DNA of 64,000 nt, taken from contig CM061231.1 in assembly GCA_030844895.1 (NCBI GenBank), positions 4,904,001-4,968,000 of the forward strand. The letters are read 5' to 3'. Made by a program: the position numbers and the translations under genes. Of this stretch, positions 21,730-33,197 are shown in pieces (position 1 is the first letter of the stretch; each line of letters opens with the position of its first letter). The stretch comes from Ambrosia x helenae (lineage: Eukaryota; Streptophyta; Magnoliopsida; Asterales; Asteraceae). The notes beneath the pieces are model-generated. The model saw only the letters and a list, made by a program, of their open reading frames with translations, was not told the origin of the DNA and made no database searches.

Positions 21730-22129
21730 GAGTAAAGATTCGGTACAAATAACTTTTTTTGTAAGAACTGTGAGAATCAAAGGAGGGTATTTTTTTTTTA
21801 TTTTTTTTTTTCAAATTTTTTTTTCCCATATTGTTAAACATGTATTATAGTATTGAAAACTAAAAAAAAAAATAAAAATAAAAAATTTGGTGTAGAGTAA
21901 TTACGTGTAGAGTAATTACATAATTACTCTAGTGTAAACTAATGTATTTACCTTAATGACGTAATTACACTAAATTTTTTTTTTTTTTTAATTTTTTTTT
22001 TGTATTATTCATCTAGAAAGAATGTTTAAGCACATGGAAAAAAAAATTCTAAAAAAAAAAATAATTTTTTTTACCCCCTTTGATTCTCACAGTTCTTACA
22101 AAAAAACTATATGTATTTGATCTTTACTC
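21730..22129. mobile_element. MITE with 10-bp TSD (GAGTAAAGATC family), copy 1
   Basis: TIR GAGTAAAGATTCGGTAC...GTAAGAACTGTGAG matches the right end CTCACAGTTCTTAC...ATCTTTACTC in reverse. It is flanked by the direct repeat TATCTTTAAT (21720-21729, 22130-22139). Nearly the same 400-bp sequence recurs at 45959-46359. No ORF. TSD length points to the Mutator superfamily. Confidence 0.9.
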
Positions 22130-22139
22130 TATCTTTAAT

Positions 22140-22708
22140 TATTGTTAGTAACATGTGTTTTATAACTTTTCAGCAGTTGTTAGACAAGGTTGTCCTTGAG
22201 AATTCTCAAAAGATTTATCTACATTTTTTTTTCTTTCACGGCTAGACACTTCTTGTAATAAAGATTATATGATGCAAGTTAATGAAAGGTTTAAGATATC
22301 TAGCGTAGACAGTAACATGGGTTATTTAGATGTAATTACATAGTAGTGAATATTGAATAAACAATTAATTAAACATGTAGAAACATACTTTCAACCCAAC
22401 TGAAGTAAGCTAAAATTATGACTGAACCGAAAGGAACGCAAATGGTTGATGCGTTCACCTCCACAAACGATCTTCTTGGCTTTGAATCTAAACCCAAATG
22501 GTATGATTAAATTCCCACTCCTTTGTTTCTTAGACCATGTGTTATCGGATCATGCGACTGCCACAGGCAGCGGTGATCTGGCGTTAGACACCAGCCCAAG
22601 TGGCGTTATGGCCAGTGAAAAAGGTCTCATCCACCCTATATCGGTTTTTATTCAAAAAGAATCAAATTTAAATTCCTTTTGACACAACTCTCTTCGCTTC
22701 TCTCAATA
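22140..22708. other. Intergenic, no gene supported
   Basis: Contains a short plus-strand frame (22446-22682) without recognisable motifs; I do not call it a gene. No repeat boundaries seen. Confidence 0.4.
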
Positions 22709-22717
22709 TTTCTAAAA

Positions 22718-23996
22718 GGGTGATGTTATTTGCACCGGAGGTTTTTTTAGGGTTTTAGACAACTCTACTGCTCGTAGAGGCCTCTACGAGTTGTAAAGGA
22801 AACTCTGCTGCTCGTAGAGGTCTCTACTGCTCGTAGAGAACTATGTCAGATGTGGTCCACACTTGCCAATCATTGACAATCATTTAATGATACCTCTACT
22901 GCTCGTAGAGGCCTATACGAGCAGTAGAGGTATCATAGAGCTCATCTACGAGCTGTTTCTCTACGAGTGGTAGAGGCCTCTACGCTCGTATCTGTTCCAC
23001 CCTCTACCACTAGTAGAGACCCATACCACTCGTATATAAATACTCTACTGCCTGCAGAGGCCCATACGAGTGGTAGAAAACATTTTTTTTTGTTAATTTT
23101 ATGTATGTTATTTGAGGTTTTATAAAAAAAATTCCACTACTTGTTATATCTATAAAAGAGCGTAAACGAAAATAAAAAAATTCAATTAATAATACGTTAC
23201 ACGTTGTAATTACAAACATACCTACATACATACATACAAACATACACACATACATAAAAACATATATGCATGCATACATACATACAAACATACATACATA
23301 CATACTATGTATGGGCCTCTGCAGGCAGTAGAGTATTTATATACGAGTGGTATGGGTCTCTACTAGTGGTAGAGGGTGGAACATATACGAGCGTAGAGGC
23401 CTCTACCACTCGTAGAGAAACAATGTTGGGAGCTCGTAGATGAGCTCTATGGCTCGTGGAGGTTTTCTCTACTACCAGTAGAGGCCTCTACTAGTCGTAG
23501 AATAACACACATTTTTATTTTATTTTATTTTTTATTTTTTTTCTAATAGTATAATTTATAATAATAATAAAAATAATTATTTTTTTAATATTTGTTTCTC
23601 TACAACCAGTAGAGACCTCTACTAGTCGTAGAGGATACTTCTACGAGTCATAAAGCTCCTCTACAAGCTAGTTTTTTACTGAATTATATTAACTCTACTG
23701 CTCGTAGAGACCAATACTAGCTGTAGAGGACATCAAAAAGTTTAAAAAGCATTCAGTTCCATGCATGATGGAAAAAAATTCAAGGAAACTCTACTGCTCG
23801 TATAGGCCTCTACGAGCAGTAGAGGTATCATTAAATGATTGTCAATGATTGGCAAGTGTGGACCACATCTGACATAGTTCTCTACGAGCAGTAGAGACCT
23901 CTACGAGCAGCAGAGTTTCCTCTACAGCTCGTAGAGGCCTCTACGAGCTGTAGATAGGTGCAAATAAGTTTTAATCCGGTGCAAATAAGAGGCGCC
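22718..23996. mobile_element. Foldback (Mutator-like) element tiled with CTCTAC...GTAGAG palindromes
   Basis: Ends GGGTGATGTTATTTGCACCGG and CCGGTGCAAATAAGAGGCGCC, flanked by a perfect 9-bp repeat TTTCTAAAA (22709-22717, 23997-24005), as in Mutator elements. Both arms are built of units such as CTCTACTGCTCGTAGAGG and CCTCTACGAGCAGTAGAG, each itself a palindrome. Left (22730-23080) and right (23310-23960) arms are also inverted copies of each other, for example the GTCAATGATTGGCAAGTGTG block. The loop holds a (CATA)n tract at about 23218-23304. It encodes no protein; open frames in it are repeat artefacts. Confidence 0.85.
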
Positions 23997-24215
23997 TTTC
24001 TAAAAATCTTTCTTACTCTTTTAAAAAATAATCCACCACTTGACTCTTCTTATTCAGATAAGGAAAATGAAATCATAGTTTCTGCTGTCTCAATTGTAGC
24101 TGCAAATCTCGTGTGAGCATGCCGAAAGGTCACAACCACGTATAAGAGCAAAAAGAATCTCATAATCGTTTGCTAAACAATTTTTTTTTTCTACTAAAAG
24201 TTCAGTATATGCTCT

Positions 24216-24390
24216 TAGGGCTGTGCAAAAAGCTGATGGCTCAAAGCGCGCTCGAAGCTCGCTCGGATTAAGCTCGAAAAAAGCTCGCTCGATATGACTC
24301 GGTTTGAAACGGAGCCGAGCTGGCTCGGATCGGTTAGAAAGTGAGCCAAGCTCGGCTCCGTTCGTAACGAGCTGAGCTGGCTCGTGAAGG
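24216..24390 (+). mobile_element. Truncated hAT-like repeat (GAGCTCG-rich)
   Basis: It starts TAGGGCTGTGCAAAAAGC, the left TIR type of the intact element at 25014-25639, and continues with GCTCGCTCG/GAGCTGGCTCG repeats. No matching right TIR is found; it ends where the Tat-type element's sequence begins. Confidence 0.6.
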
Positions 24391-24441
24391 GATATGGTAT
24401 CAAAACATCATAAATACCATATCATCGCCCAACTAAAACCA

Positions 24442-24700
24442 TCCGCCCGTTTTACGTCGGCGATATATCTGGCATCCATCGGATGCCAGACGCAGACTAA
24501 CCCGCCCGTTTTACGTCGGCGATATACCTGGTGTCCATCGGATGCCAGACGCAGACTAACTCGCCCGTTTTATGTCGGCGATATACCTGGCCTCCATCGG
24601 ATGCCAGACGCAGACTCACCCGCCCGTTTTACGTCGGCGATATACCTGGCCTCCATCGGATGCCAGACACAGACTCACCCGCCAGTTTTACGTCGGCGGG
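24442..24700 (+). repeat. 59-bp tandem repeat, 5 copies
   Basis: Units start at CGCCCGTTTTACGTCGGCG (24444, 24503, 24562, 24621, and a variant at 24680). Each contains CATCCATCGGATG-type inverted sequence, so each unit can form a small hairpin. It lies upstream of the LTR region of Tat-type element A, perhaps in its U3. Confidence 0.9.
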
Positions 24701-26090
24701 CCCAGTACGCTTCAAAGCTTCTCAAGCAAGCTAGATGAGGCTTCGTCAGCACAACTAGAAGATGCCTTTCGGGGCAGCCTCGGGGCACACACCCTTGCCC
24801 CAGGCAACTGTTCCTGACGCAACAGGCTGCCCGCCAGAGTTCTCGACCAATCAAAGACTACTCCCAGTCTGACACGCAGAAAGGACGATGACGTGACAGC
24901 CTCCCAGCCAAGATATCTCTCTCTGACACAAGACTTTCTCAACTTGTCTCGAGTTTCAAGAAAGAAGATGATTACCCACCGCCCTCGGTCTACCAATAGG
25001 CGGACGCCACGTGTAGGGCTGTACACGAGCCGAGCCGAGCCAGGCTGAGCTCGAGCTCGAGCTCGAAATTAAACGAGCCAGCTCGGCTCGGCTCGTTTTT
25101 CTGGTCGAGCTGAAAAGTTGAGCTCGAGCTCGGCTCGTAAATGTTCGAGCCGAGATCGAGCTGGCTCGAGCCAGCTCGTTATTATTATTTTTTTATTTTT
25201 TTACAAAGATTTATAAAATAAAAACAAAAAAATAAATAAATAAAATTACACATATACATGTATATTTTTTTATTTTTCTAAGTTAGGGTTTATTGGATTA
25301 TTAAGGGGTGAGATAGATAGGTACTATGAGTGGGACTTTCAAAATTTGAATTTTAGAATTGGGTTTGGAGCCAAAATATATTACTTTTATCTATATATTA
25401 ATTACACATACATAAGCCTGAGTCGAGCCATCGAGCCGAGCCACGAGTCGAGCCATCGAGCCGAGTCACGAGCCGAGCCACGAGCTGAACACCCCTGGCT
25501 CGAGCTCGGCTCGATTACAAAACGAGCCAGCTCGGCTCGGCTCGAAAACAAAACGAGCCTTTTCGAGCGAGCTTTTTTCGAGCTTTTTTCGAGCGAGTTT
25601 CGAGCGAGCCTCGAGCCGCGAGCTTTTTGTACACCCCTAGCCACGTGTCCGCCGCCCGCAGGCATCCATTCAGCGGACACCACGCGTACTATTGTCAGGA
25701 CGGTAACATCCCCCCTTTACTTTCTCCCTTTACCAAACCCACTTGTACCATTGGGCTTAGGGACTTGGGCCGGAAACTTAGAGACACCTCTACCTGGGCC
25801 GGGCCCCATCAAGGGTAGAGGATGGGCTGAGAAAGTGTGACGTCGAGGTACTCTAAAAGGATGAGCTCCTTCTCCTTTTGTTGGCATCTGATATTCACAT
25901 ATACTTTCATTCAAAAAGATTACGAACTTCTTTGTACCTTTTTCAACCCCTTGTTTATTATACTAATGTTTAGAGGCTCGACTCTTCTGATCGGTAGTCT
26001 CTTAAACTCCTTGGTTTTGTCCTTAGACCCACACGTCTTTTATAAACACACCTCTTTATAAAATACAGTAGAATCATTACTAGAATTAGC
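24701..26090 (+). mobile_element. Probable 5' LTR/leader of Tat-type element A
   Basis: Non-coding sequence between the tandem repeat and gag, split by a hAT insertion. CCCCTTTATAAA-type boxes are absent, but CTCTTTATAAAATAC at about 26050 may be the promoter. Exact LTR ends and primer-binding site could not be fixed, because the 3' LTR for comparison has been lost to another insertion at 33.2 kb. Confidence 0.4.
25014..25639. mobile_element. hAT-type non-autonomous element (GAGCTCG repeat family)
   Basis: TIRs TAGGGCTGTACA and TGTACACCCCTA, flanked by the perfect 8-bp repeat GCCACGTG (25006-25013, 25640-25647). The subterminal regions are arrays of GAGCCGAGC/GCTCGGCTC. There is no transposase. 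It interrupts the LTR region of Tat-type element A. Confidence 0.9.
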
Positions 26091-26202
26091 GTCTATACGG
26101 TAATCCCGGATTCGTGTTTCTTCATTTGCGTCATCCGTACCCTTACCACAATTAAACATACCAAAAGCTTTAACTAGCCAGCTCATTAATCCATATAGAA
26201 AA

Positions 26203-27017
26203 AATGACAACCTCACCTCAAAAGGGTTCACACTCCGTCTGGGGCCGTCGAAGACATCACCGACGTTACCCCAGGATCTCACCCGACATCCGGGGATCAT
26301 GACAACAATCAACTTAACGCCGTCATCATCCCCAGAAACCTAGATTTCCAAAACACTAAACCAGCACTTCCTACCCAGGACGAAACAGACGCTCTGAATA
26401 ATGACTGGTACGAACACCAGAAACAAATTCTGGACGTTCAGCTGGAACGTCGCCGACTCACCGACAAAGCCATTATGGGGTCATTCTCCAAGCGACCCAC
26501 TCGAACAGCGGTTGCTGTCCGTCACGGGGAAGGTCCAGGGCAACCCCCTGTGGACCAGGCCCGTACCGAGCACAACCAGTTCGATGAAGAGGACTATGAT
26601 GAAAGCTCATGGGAGGACGATGCCTCCACGGAATATCGTCACAGCCCGTACCACCGATGGGAATGATTAAACAGGTATAACAACGACGCAACCACCAACC
26701 TGTCACTCCCCTATAGGCCAACGGCCTTCGCCAAAAAATCCAAGTTTACAAGGCGTATTTCTCAAGCGCCAATACCACCGAGGCAACGCCTCCCGGCCAA
26801 CGTCAAGATATATGACGGCCTCACAGACCCCGACGACCACCTCGGCATTTTTAACCAGGACGGGGCCGTCATTGGGTGGACCTTACCCGTCTGGTGCCAC
26901 ATGTTTGCCCAGACGCTCACAGGAGCAGCCAGGGTGTGGTTCGACAACCTCCCCACAGGAAGCATCGACAACTATGAACCGCTGATCGATAAATTTTCAC
27001 TCCATTTTAGCCAACAA
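26203..27017 (+). pseudogene. gag of Tat-type Ty3/Gypsy element A, broken
   Basis: The structural protein of the retrotransposon particle. The ATG at 26203 opens a frame that shifts before 26300. The gag reading frame then runs through LDVQLERRRLTDKAIMG and a stop at about 26665, and resumes at LPANVKIYDGLTDPDDHLG and ARVWFDNLPTGSIDNYEPL, the conserved gag core. At about 27018 it is joined directly to reverse transcriptase sequence: the zinc knuckle, protease and first part of RT are missing. Several frameshifts; not functional. Confidence 0.75.
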
Positions 27018-30000
27018 TGTTTCTCGATGCTTACCGAGGATATCACCAAATACAAATGGCCTACGAAGACGAAGACAGAACTGCCTTCAGGACCGACAGT
27101 GGGGGTCTACTGCTATACCAAAATTCCCTTTGGCCTAAAGAACGCAGGCGCAACCTATGAACGTCTGATGGACCATGCCTTCATCAACAAAATCGGCGTC
27201 AACCTCGAGGTTTACGTCGACGACTTGGTCATCAAAAGCACATAAGAAGACACCATGCTACTAGATATCCAGCGCACCTTTGAACAGTTACGCGACATCA
27301 AGATGAAACTCAACCCAGGAAAATGCTCATTCGGAGCCGAAGAAGGGAAATTTCTAGGCGTCATTGTCACCAATGGTGGCTTCAAACCAAACCCGGAGAA
27401 AGTTCAAGCTATCCAGCGCATGCCATCACCCAACTCAATCAAGGATGTGCATACACTTATGGGGCGCCTAGTCGCCCTCAACCGATTCCTATCAAACTAC
27501 GCATCCAAATCTTTTCCTTTTGTTCATACATTGCGCAATGTACTGAAAAAGACACAATTCCGCTGGACTCCAGAAGCGGAAGTGGCTTTTCGTGAAATGA
27601 AACAATGTTTGACTTATTTGCCAACTTTAACAACGCCCCTACCAGAAGAACCATTAACACTATACCTATCCGCATCTGAAACGGCGATAGGCACAATACT
27701 TCTGGTAGAACGCAACAAAGTTCAAACACCAATCTACTACATCAGTCGTACTTTGGCAGACGTAGAAACCAGATACTTCACAATGGAAAAGCTGGTCCTA
27801 GCACTTGTACACGCATCAAGACGTCTACGACACTACTTTCAAGGACACCCAATCAATGTCCTAACAGATTACAGAATTAACACCGTTCTCTCAAAACCGG
27901 AACTCTCCGACCGCCTAGCAAAATGGGCAATCGAACTAGGCGCGCACACTATCATCTACAAACCAAGACCGGCGATCAAAGGGCAGGTTCTCGCAGACTT
28001 CATCGCGGAAATCCCAATAGAAAAAAAATACAAGAGTGCCAAAACGAACAAGATCCGAAACCCGTCCCAGATTCCCGCGTCACATGGTCACTATACACAG
28101 ACGGAGCCTATAACGATCAGGGTGCCGACGCAGGTCTACGACTCGTCAGCCCTGACAACACAGAATTCACATACGCCGTCCGCCTTGAGTTCCCAAGCAC
28201 GAACAACGAAGCGGAATACGAGGTGTTCCTCGCATGACTATGCTTGGCGGATAAAATGGGCGCAAGACACCTTAACTCCCATGTCGATTCAATGCTCATA
28301 GCGGGTCACATGAACGGCGTCTACGGCGTTAAAGACCCGGTTATGGTGCAATATGTCGACCAAGCCAAGCTTCTCACCAAAAGATTCACGACCTGCACAA
28401 TTAGGGGTGTGCAACGGTTCATAACCGGACCGAACTGACCCGAACCGTAACCAAACCGGAACCGTTTAGTGATAAATATAAGAACCGGAACCGAACCGTA
28501 TAAAAAACCTACCGGTTCGGTTTGGAACCGAGTTAAAGGGTTCTCATGTAAACGGTTCTTACTGGAACCGGTTGTAAATCAAATCATAAAACTAGCAATT
28601 AAATCAAGGAAACTTTAGTAAACTAAAGTGTGGTGTCCTAGTCATATTACGGACCTATAATACATGTTTAGAATTGCACGATACCAACCATATATATGTA
28701 ATGATTGTAATTTTGACACTACTAATGATATGTCACATGTTATACTGTATCATTGTCTGATGCACACTATAGGCCAACCTGTGTACCTTATAAATGAATT
28801 TGTAAACGTTAATTCTCAATTTAAGCTATTTTCGTTCCCTTTATTGTACTCTATATGTTTTTATAGAAATTACATAATTCGAATGGAACTCCTATCTCAA
28901 CATGTTTGTTAGATAGTATATAGTTAACATGACTCGAACAATATTCTTTATAAAGATTAAAATTGGGAATTGAAAATGTGGATAGTCGGTCTACAAACTA
29001 CTTGGAAAAGCCCACTAAATTAATAGGGTTTTAAATATAATATTTAAAGTTTTAACCTAACCCGGTTCTAGCGGTTATTTAAACAGAACCGCGGGTCTGA
29101 ACCGAATCGAACCGGGAACCGTTTTCTTCAAAATTTAAGAACCGGAACGGACCCTAAATACAATAATACGGTTCAGATCTAGCGGTTCGGTATTGGTTCC
29201 TCGGTTCTAGCGGTTTCGAACCGTGAATTGCCCAGCCCTATGCACAATCGTCCATATCAACCGCAGCGGCAACAAAGAAGCGAACGCCCTCAGCAAAATG
29301 GCATCCACTGCTTGGCCGCATATGGCCAAAGAGGTACTCATCGAAACTCTGGCTCAACCTTCAGTACCACTTCGACAGGTCAACATAACACAAATAGGCG
29401 CCAGATCATGGATGACCCCTATCCAGGCATACCTAACAACGGGCACCCTACCGCCCAAAAAGCGAAAGCCCGAAAAATACAATACAAGTCCGAGCATTAC
29501 CGACTCATGAATGGTGTTTTAAACCGACGCTCCTACCTAGGCCCTCTCCTAAGATGCGTGGACTCCGCAAATGTCGCGTCCCTTATAAAGGAAATCCACG
29601 AAGGCATACGCGGCATTCACGCAGGCCCAAGAATGGTCGTCGCAAAAATCATGAATGCCGGATACTACTGGCCAGGAATGCACCAGGACCCCGTCAAAAC
29701 CTTACGCACCTGCTTCAACTGTCAGCAGCACGCACCCAACACCTTGCGTCCAAAAAACGACCTAGTTCCAGTCACGGCGGCATGGCCGTTCCAAAAATGG
29801 GCCATCGACCTTGTTGGCCCATTCCCAATGGCCCCCGGCAAAGTACAATACCTGATCGTTGCCATCGATTACTTTACAAAATGGGTCGAAGCCAAGCCTT
29901 TAGCAACAATCAACGCTGAACACGTCAAAAAATTCATCTGGGAATTCATCATTTGCCGATTTGGGTTACCCATGGAAATCGTCACAGATAACGGCACCAG

Positions 30001-30637
30001 TTTGCCGACAAAAAAATCAGGGCATGGCTAACACAAATGGGCGTCAACCAGGTCTTCACGGCCGTCGCACACCCCAGGGAAACGGACAAGTTGAGCGCAT
30101 CAACAGATCACTGGTCGAAGGAATCAAAACATGCCTAGGCTCGAAATGAACAGGCTAGGTCGATGAGCTCCCACAAGTCTTATGGGCGCACCGCACCCTT
30201 ACAAAAACCAGCACGGGGGAAACACCGTTCAGCCTAACTTACGGCTCTAAAGCCGTAATCCCCGCCGAGATAAGCTTTCCATCACCAAGGGTCCTCAGCG
30301 TGGCACAAACAGATAACGACAAAGAACTGCGCCTGAATTTAGACCTCCTCGACGAAAGACGCGAAACGGCGGCGATACGCGAAGCAAATTACAAGAAACA
30401 ACTCGAATGCTACTATAACTCCAAAGTTAAAGCATGCGCATTCGACATCGGGCACTATGTCGTAAGAGACAATCACGCGTCTCACTCTGAGCGCCAGGAA
30501 AACTAGCACCTAACTGGGAAGGCCCCTACAAAGTTCAACAAATCTTGGGAAAAGGGGCATACGCTCTAGAAAAATTAGACGAAACGCCTATACCAAGATC
30601 ATGGAACGTCGCCCAGCTGCGCACTTGTTACTTATAA
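27018..30637 (+). pseudogene. pol of Tat-type Ty3/Gypsy element A (RT, dual RNase H, integrase), broken
   Basis: RT begins inside GYHQIQM..EDEDRTAFRTD (27040-27105), shifts frame, then shows YTKIPFGLKNAGATY and the YVDD active site (27214-27225). The RT-linked RNase H follows to about 28010. A second RNase H (WSLYTDGAYND, NNEAEYE, HVDSML) lies at 28085-28290, and this extra domain is a hallmark of the Tat lineage. A hAT element splits the gene at 28402-29240. Integrase shows H..H..C..C (ACPF-like FNCQQH), WAIDLVGPF and TDNGT at 29600-30000. The C-terminal WEGPYKVQQILGKGAYALE ends at 30637. Multiple stops and frameshifts: dead copy. Element C carries the same gene nearly intact. Confidence 0.9.
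28402..29240. mobile_element. hAT-type element inside element A pol
   Basis: TIRs TAGGGGTGTGCAACGG and GAATTGCCCAGCCCTA with a perfect 8-bp TSD TGCACAAT (28394-28401, 29241-29248). The ends are GGTTC/GAACC-rich and the interior AT-rich, with no transposase. Removing it rejoins the Tat RNase H frame: CTCTIR before and VHINRSGNKEANALSKMA after. Confidence 0.9.
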
Positions 30638-30689
30638 TAACCCCATCCCGAAAAATATATGATACGACTCTACATTTTGTTCACGCCTC

Positions 30690-30945
30690 TACAAAAATTA
30701 CTTCTAACTTATGAAGTTAATTTACTCTTCATAATTAGACGTCAAAATTGCTTCTAACTTATGAAGTTAATTTACTCTTCATAATTAGACGTCAAAATTA
30801 CTTCTAACTTATGAAGCTAATTTACTCTTCATAATTAGACGCCAAAATTACTTCTGACTTGTGAAGCCTAATTTACTCTTCATAATCACACGCCAAGATT
30901 ATTGCTACCCTACGAAGTTAATCTACTCTTCGTACTTGGTGACAA
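30690..30945 (+). repeat. 50-bp tandem repeat, about 5 copies
   Basis: CTTCTAACTTATGAAGTTAA recurs at 30701, 30751 and 30801, with variants at 30851 and about 30902. Each unit also contains the palindrome-like TTCATAATTAGACG. It lies between the pol stop and the 3' end of the antisense gene, a position where element C has CTTGAAGAC-type repeats. Confidence 0.9.
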
Positions 30946-31059
30946 AACTATTTCCCCGAAAATCCGACATACAAAACAGTTTGAATATAAGGAACAAGTT
31001 ACTTCCATATCAAGAACGTCAAAATATTTACAAACAAAAGAAGATTACAAAAGCAACAC

Positions 31060-33197
31060 TTATACTGGAGGCTCATGCGCCGTACCAGAACCACCCGCCT
31101 CTGAAAGAGCCTTATCAGTGGCTGCCTTCTCTACCCGCTCACGCCCGATGCGATCGGACTCCCCCATCCAGTACCTGAATCGACCAAGCGGATCCGCATT
31201 TGCAAGACATTTTTCAACGACGCCCAGCACCGGAAACTTCATCTTGTCAAGCTTTTCCAATTGATCGGTTATCTCCGTTTCAGTATCAACGTCTTGAAAC
31301 GGCTCTTCAGAGATCGGGGCGGAAACCTCCTCTCTCTCCGTCATCATCCAGATGGCGTTCTCATCAGACGCTTTCTTTGACTCCAACAAGCCGGCCCGCT
31401 CATCAATCAACTCCTCTCTCTCCTTACTAAGGGCGGAAACCTCCCTTTCCAGTTCAGAGACACGAGTGGTAGCCTTAACCACGTCCTCATCCTTGCTCTT
31501 CAACTGAGCAAGAACATCAGCATACTTACCGGTCAAATCTTCAAAGTGCTTCTCCTTGGCCGCTTCACCTTTCTTGTAAGCGGCAAGGTCCTGCTCAGCC
31601 TTCTGCGCAACAAGGCGGCGACGTTCGAGCTCCTTGTTCACAGTAGCAGAAGACTCTACCCAATTCTTCTGCTTCTTCGCCGCCTCCAGATCCTTCTGCC
31701 GAACCTCCCCCTCCTACTTCCTGATCTGCTCGAGTAAACGAATGCGAGCAGTTTCAAACACACTCTTCTCCCGAGACAGACGCTCTGCTTCATGTGCAAC
31801 GGTCGTCTGCTCATCAATGAAATCGTCTTCCGCCCGACGGATGCCATATATGTTGCCCAAAGCCTGCGTCAGGTTTGAGCACAGTTCGGACAACAGCGTG
31901 CCTCGATCCTGGCCACGCTGAAGGCTACGCTCCGCCGGCGGTAAAGCAAAATCAACAAATTCCTCAGCCACAAAGGGGCTGAGGAATCGGCAACTCTCCG
32001 TAATACGCCATTTCGGCGTATATACCGGACTGTCAAGCTTAATGGTGGGGCCGCCAGTCGACACCCCACCACCTTCAATCTTTTCATATGTGGCCCTTCC
32101 ACGCCACCACCATCACCTTGTAACCCCACTAAAGCCTTCAACTTCTCCAAGTCAACAAAGATCGGCTCAGTATGCGCAACCAACCCTTGGGCACCCAATG
32201 TTTAGGCCTGCTATTTCTTAATGATCACAAGAGCTTCATGCTGTTTCAAAAGCTCTAGACGACGACCCTCCTCCGACTCTTTCTCCTTCGTAACAAGAGC
32301 CGCCAACCGAGCATCCCCCGCATGCTTCTTCTGAAGCTCAACCTCCAAGGCTCGAGCCTCCTCCTCCTTCCTCTTTCGAGCGGCCTCAGCAGCCCGCTCG
32401 TTCTCAACATTCAACCGCGCAGCCTCCTTATCCTTCACAACCTTCTCTTCCAAAAGTTGGGCCTTAGCCTTAGCCCGCTCCTCTTCTTGAAGCTTCTTCT
32501 TCCGTTCCTCCTGCAACTGTTAAATCGCAGACGGAACGAAACTTGGATCACCAACAAACAACCATTAGACAAGCAAACGTCCACACCTTGACGAACAAAA
32601 AAGCAAGAAAGGTACTTACCACTTATCTTCCTCAAAGCCTTCCTCCCTAGCGGCTCACGGACAGGCGGAGGATCAAAGTCTAACTCCACAAGACCACCCT
32701 CCAAGACATTCTCCTCAGGGATGGGAGTGATCACACCACTATCCGTCGCCACCTTCTTCGGCGACGACCCAACAGGCGCATCTGGGTTCGACAACCCCAG
32801 ATACTTTCGCTTATGGGCAGAACCTGCATGACATACAATTCAAACAACAAATACTGATGTGCAAATAGAAAAGTAATCCAAAAATACAACTTACCTTGAC
32901 CGGTCGCCCCTTCAACATTCTCAACTCCACCACTTGAACCTTCAGTACGGGACACATAAGCCAGAGTACTAGAGCTACTATCTATAGGGCGACTCGCACG
33001 CGGGATTAGATTAGACGATGACTCACCAGACTCATCGTCTGATAAAAATACATAATCAACCCCCGTCGCGGTACGCGCGGACAAAGGGTCAGTATTAACT
33101 AAAAACCCAACCGCTAAAGGGTTTTCAAGCGCATCTTCGATTCACGCAGGCATAACGGAATTGTCCCGCATGTTCTCCACCCCAGACACTTCATCAT
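31060..33197 (-). pseudogene. Antisense gene of Tat-type element A (coiled-coil part), truncated
   Basis: Lies on the strand opposite to pol. Reading from 33197: an open frame with one stop to FLSDDESGESSSNLIP, a GT-AG intron (about 32894-32822), GSAHKRKYLGLSNPDAPVG to ISG at about 32622, an intron, then a long E/K/A-rich coiled coil (QEERKKKLQEEERAKAKAQ...). After frame breaks it continues as EEFVDFALPPAERSLQRGQ and ELEREVSALSKEREELIDE, ending ...SGTAHEPPV at 31060. Domain order and the FPVLGVVEKCLANADP..RF end match the element C gene. The N-terminal transposon domain is missing because other sequence begins at 33198. Confidence 0.75.

Noticed and set aside
22446..22682. 78-codon plus-strand ORF
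   Set aside because: No recognisable domain, low coding character, no promoter; flanked by transposons.
23010..23303. ORF rich in MYVCMFVCM
   Set aside because: Translation of a (CATA)n microsatellite inside the foldback element.
24442..24700. Regularly spaced repeats that could suggest a CRISPR array
   Set aside because: Units are contiguous tandem copies with no unique spacers, in a plant nuclear context inside a retrotransposon.
24394..24817. Three overlapping plus-strand ORFs with ARFTSAIYLASIGCQTQT-type repeats
   Set aside because: Translation of the 59-bp non-coding tandem repeat in several frames; no known domain.
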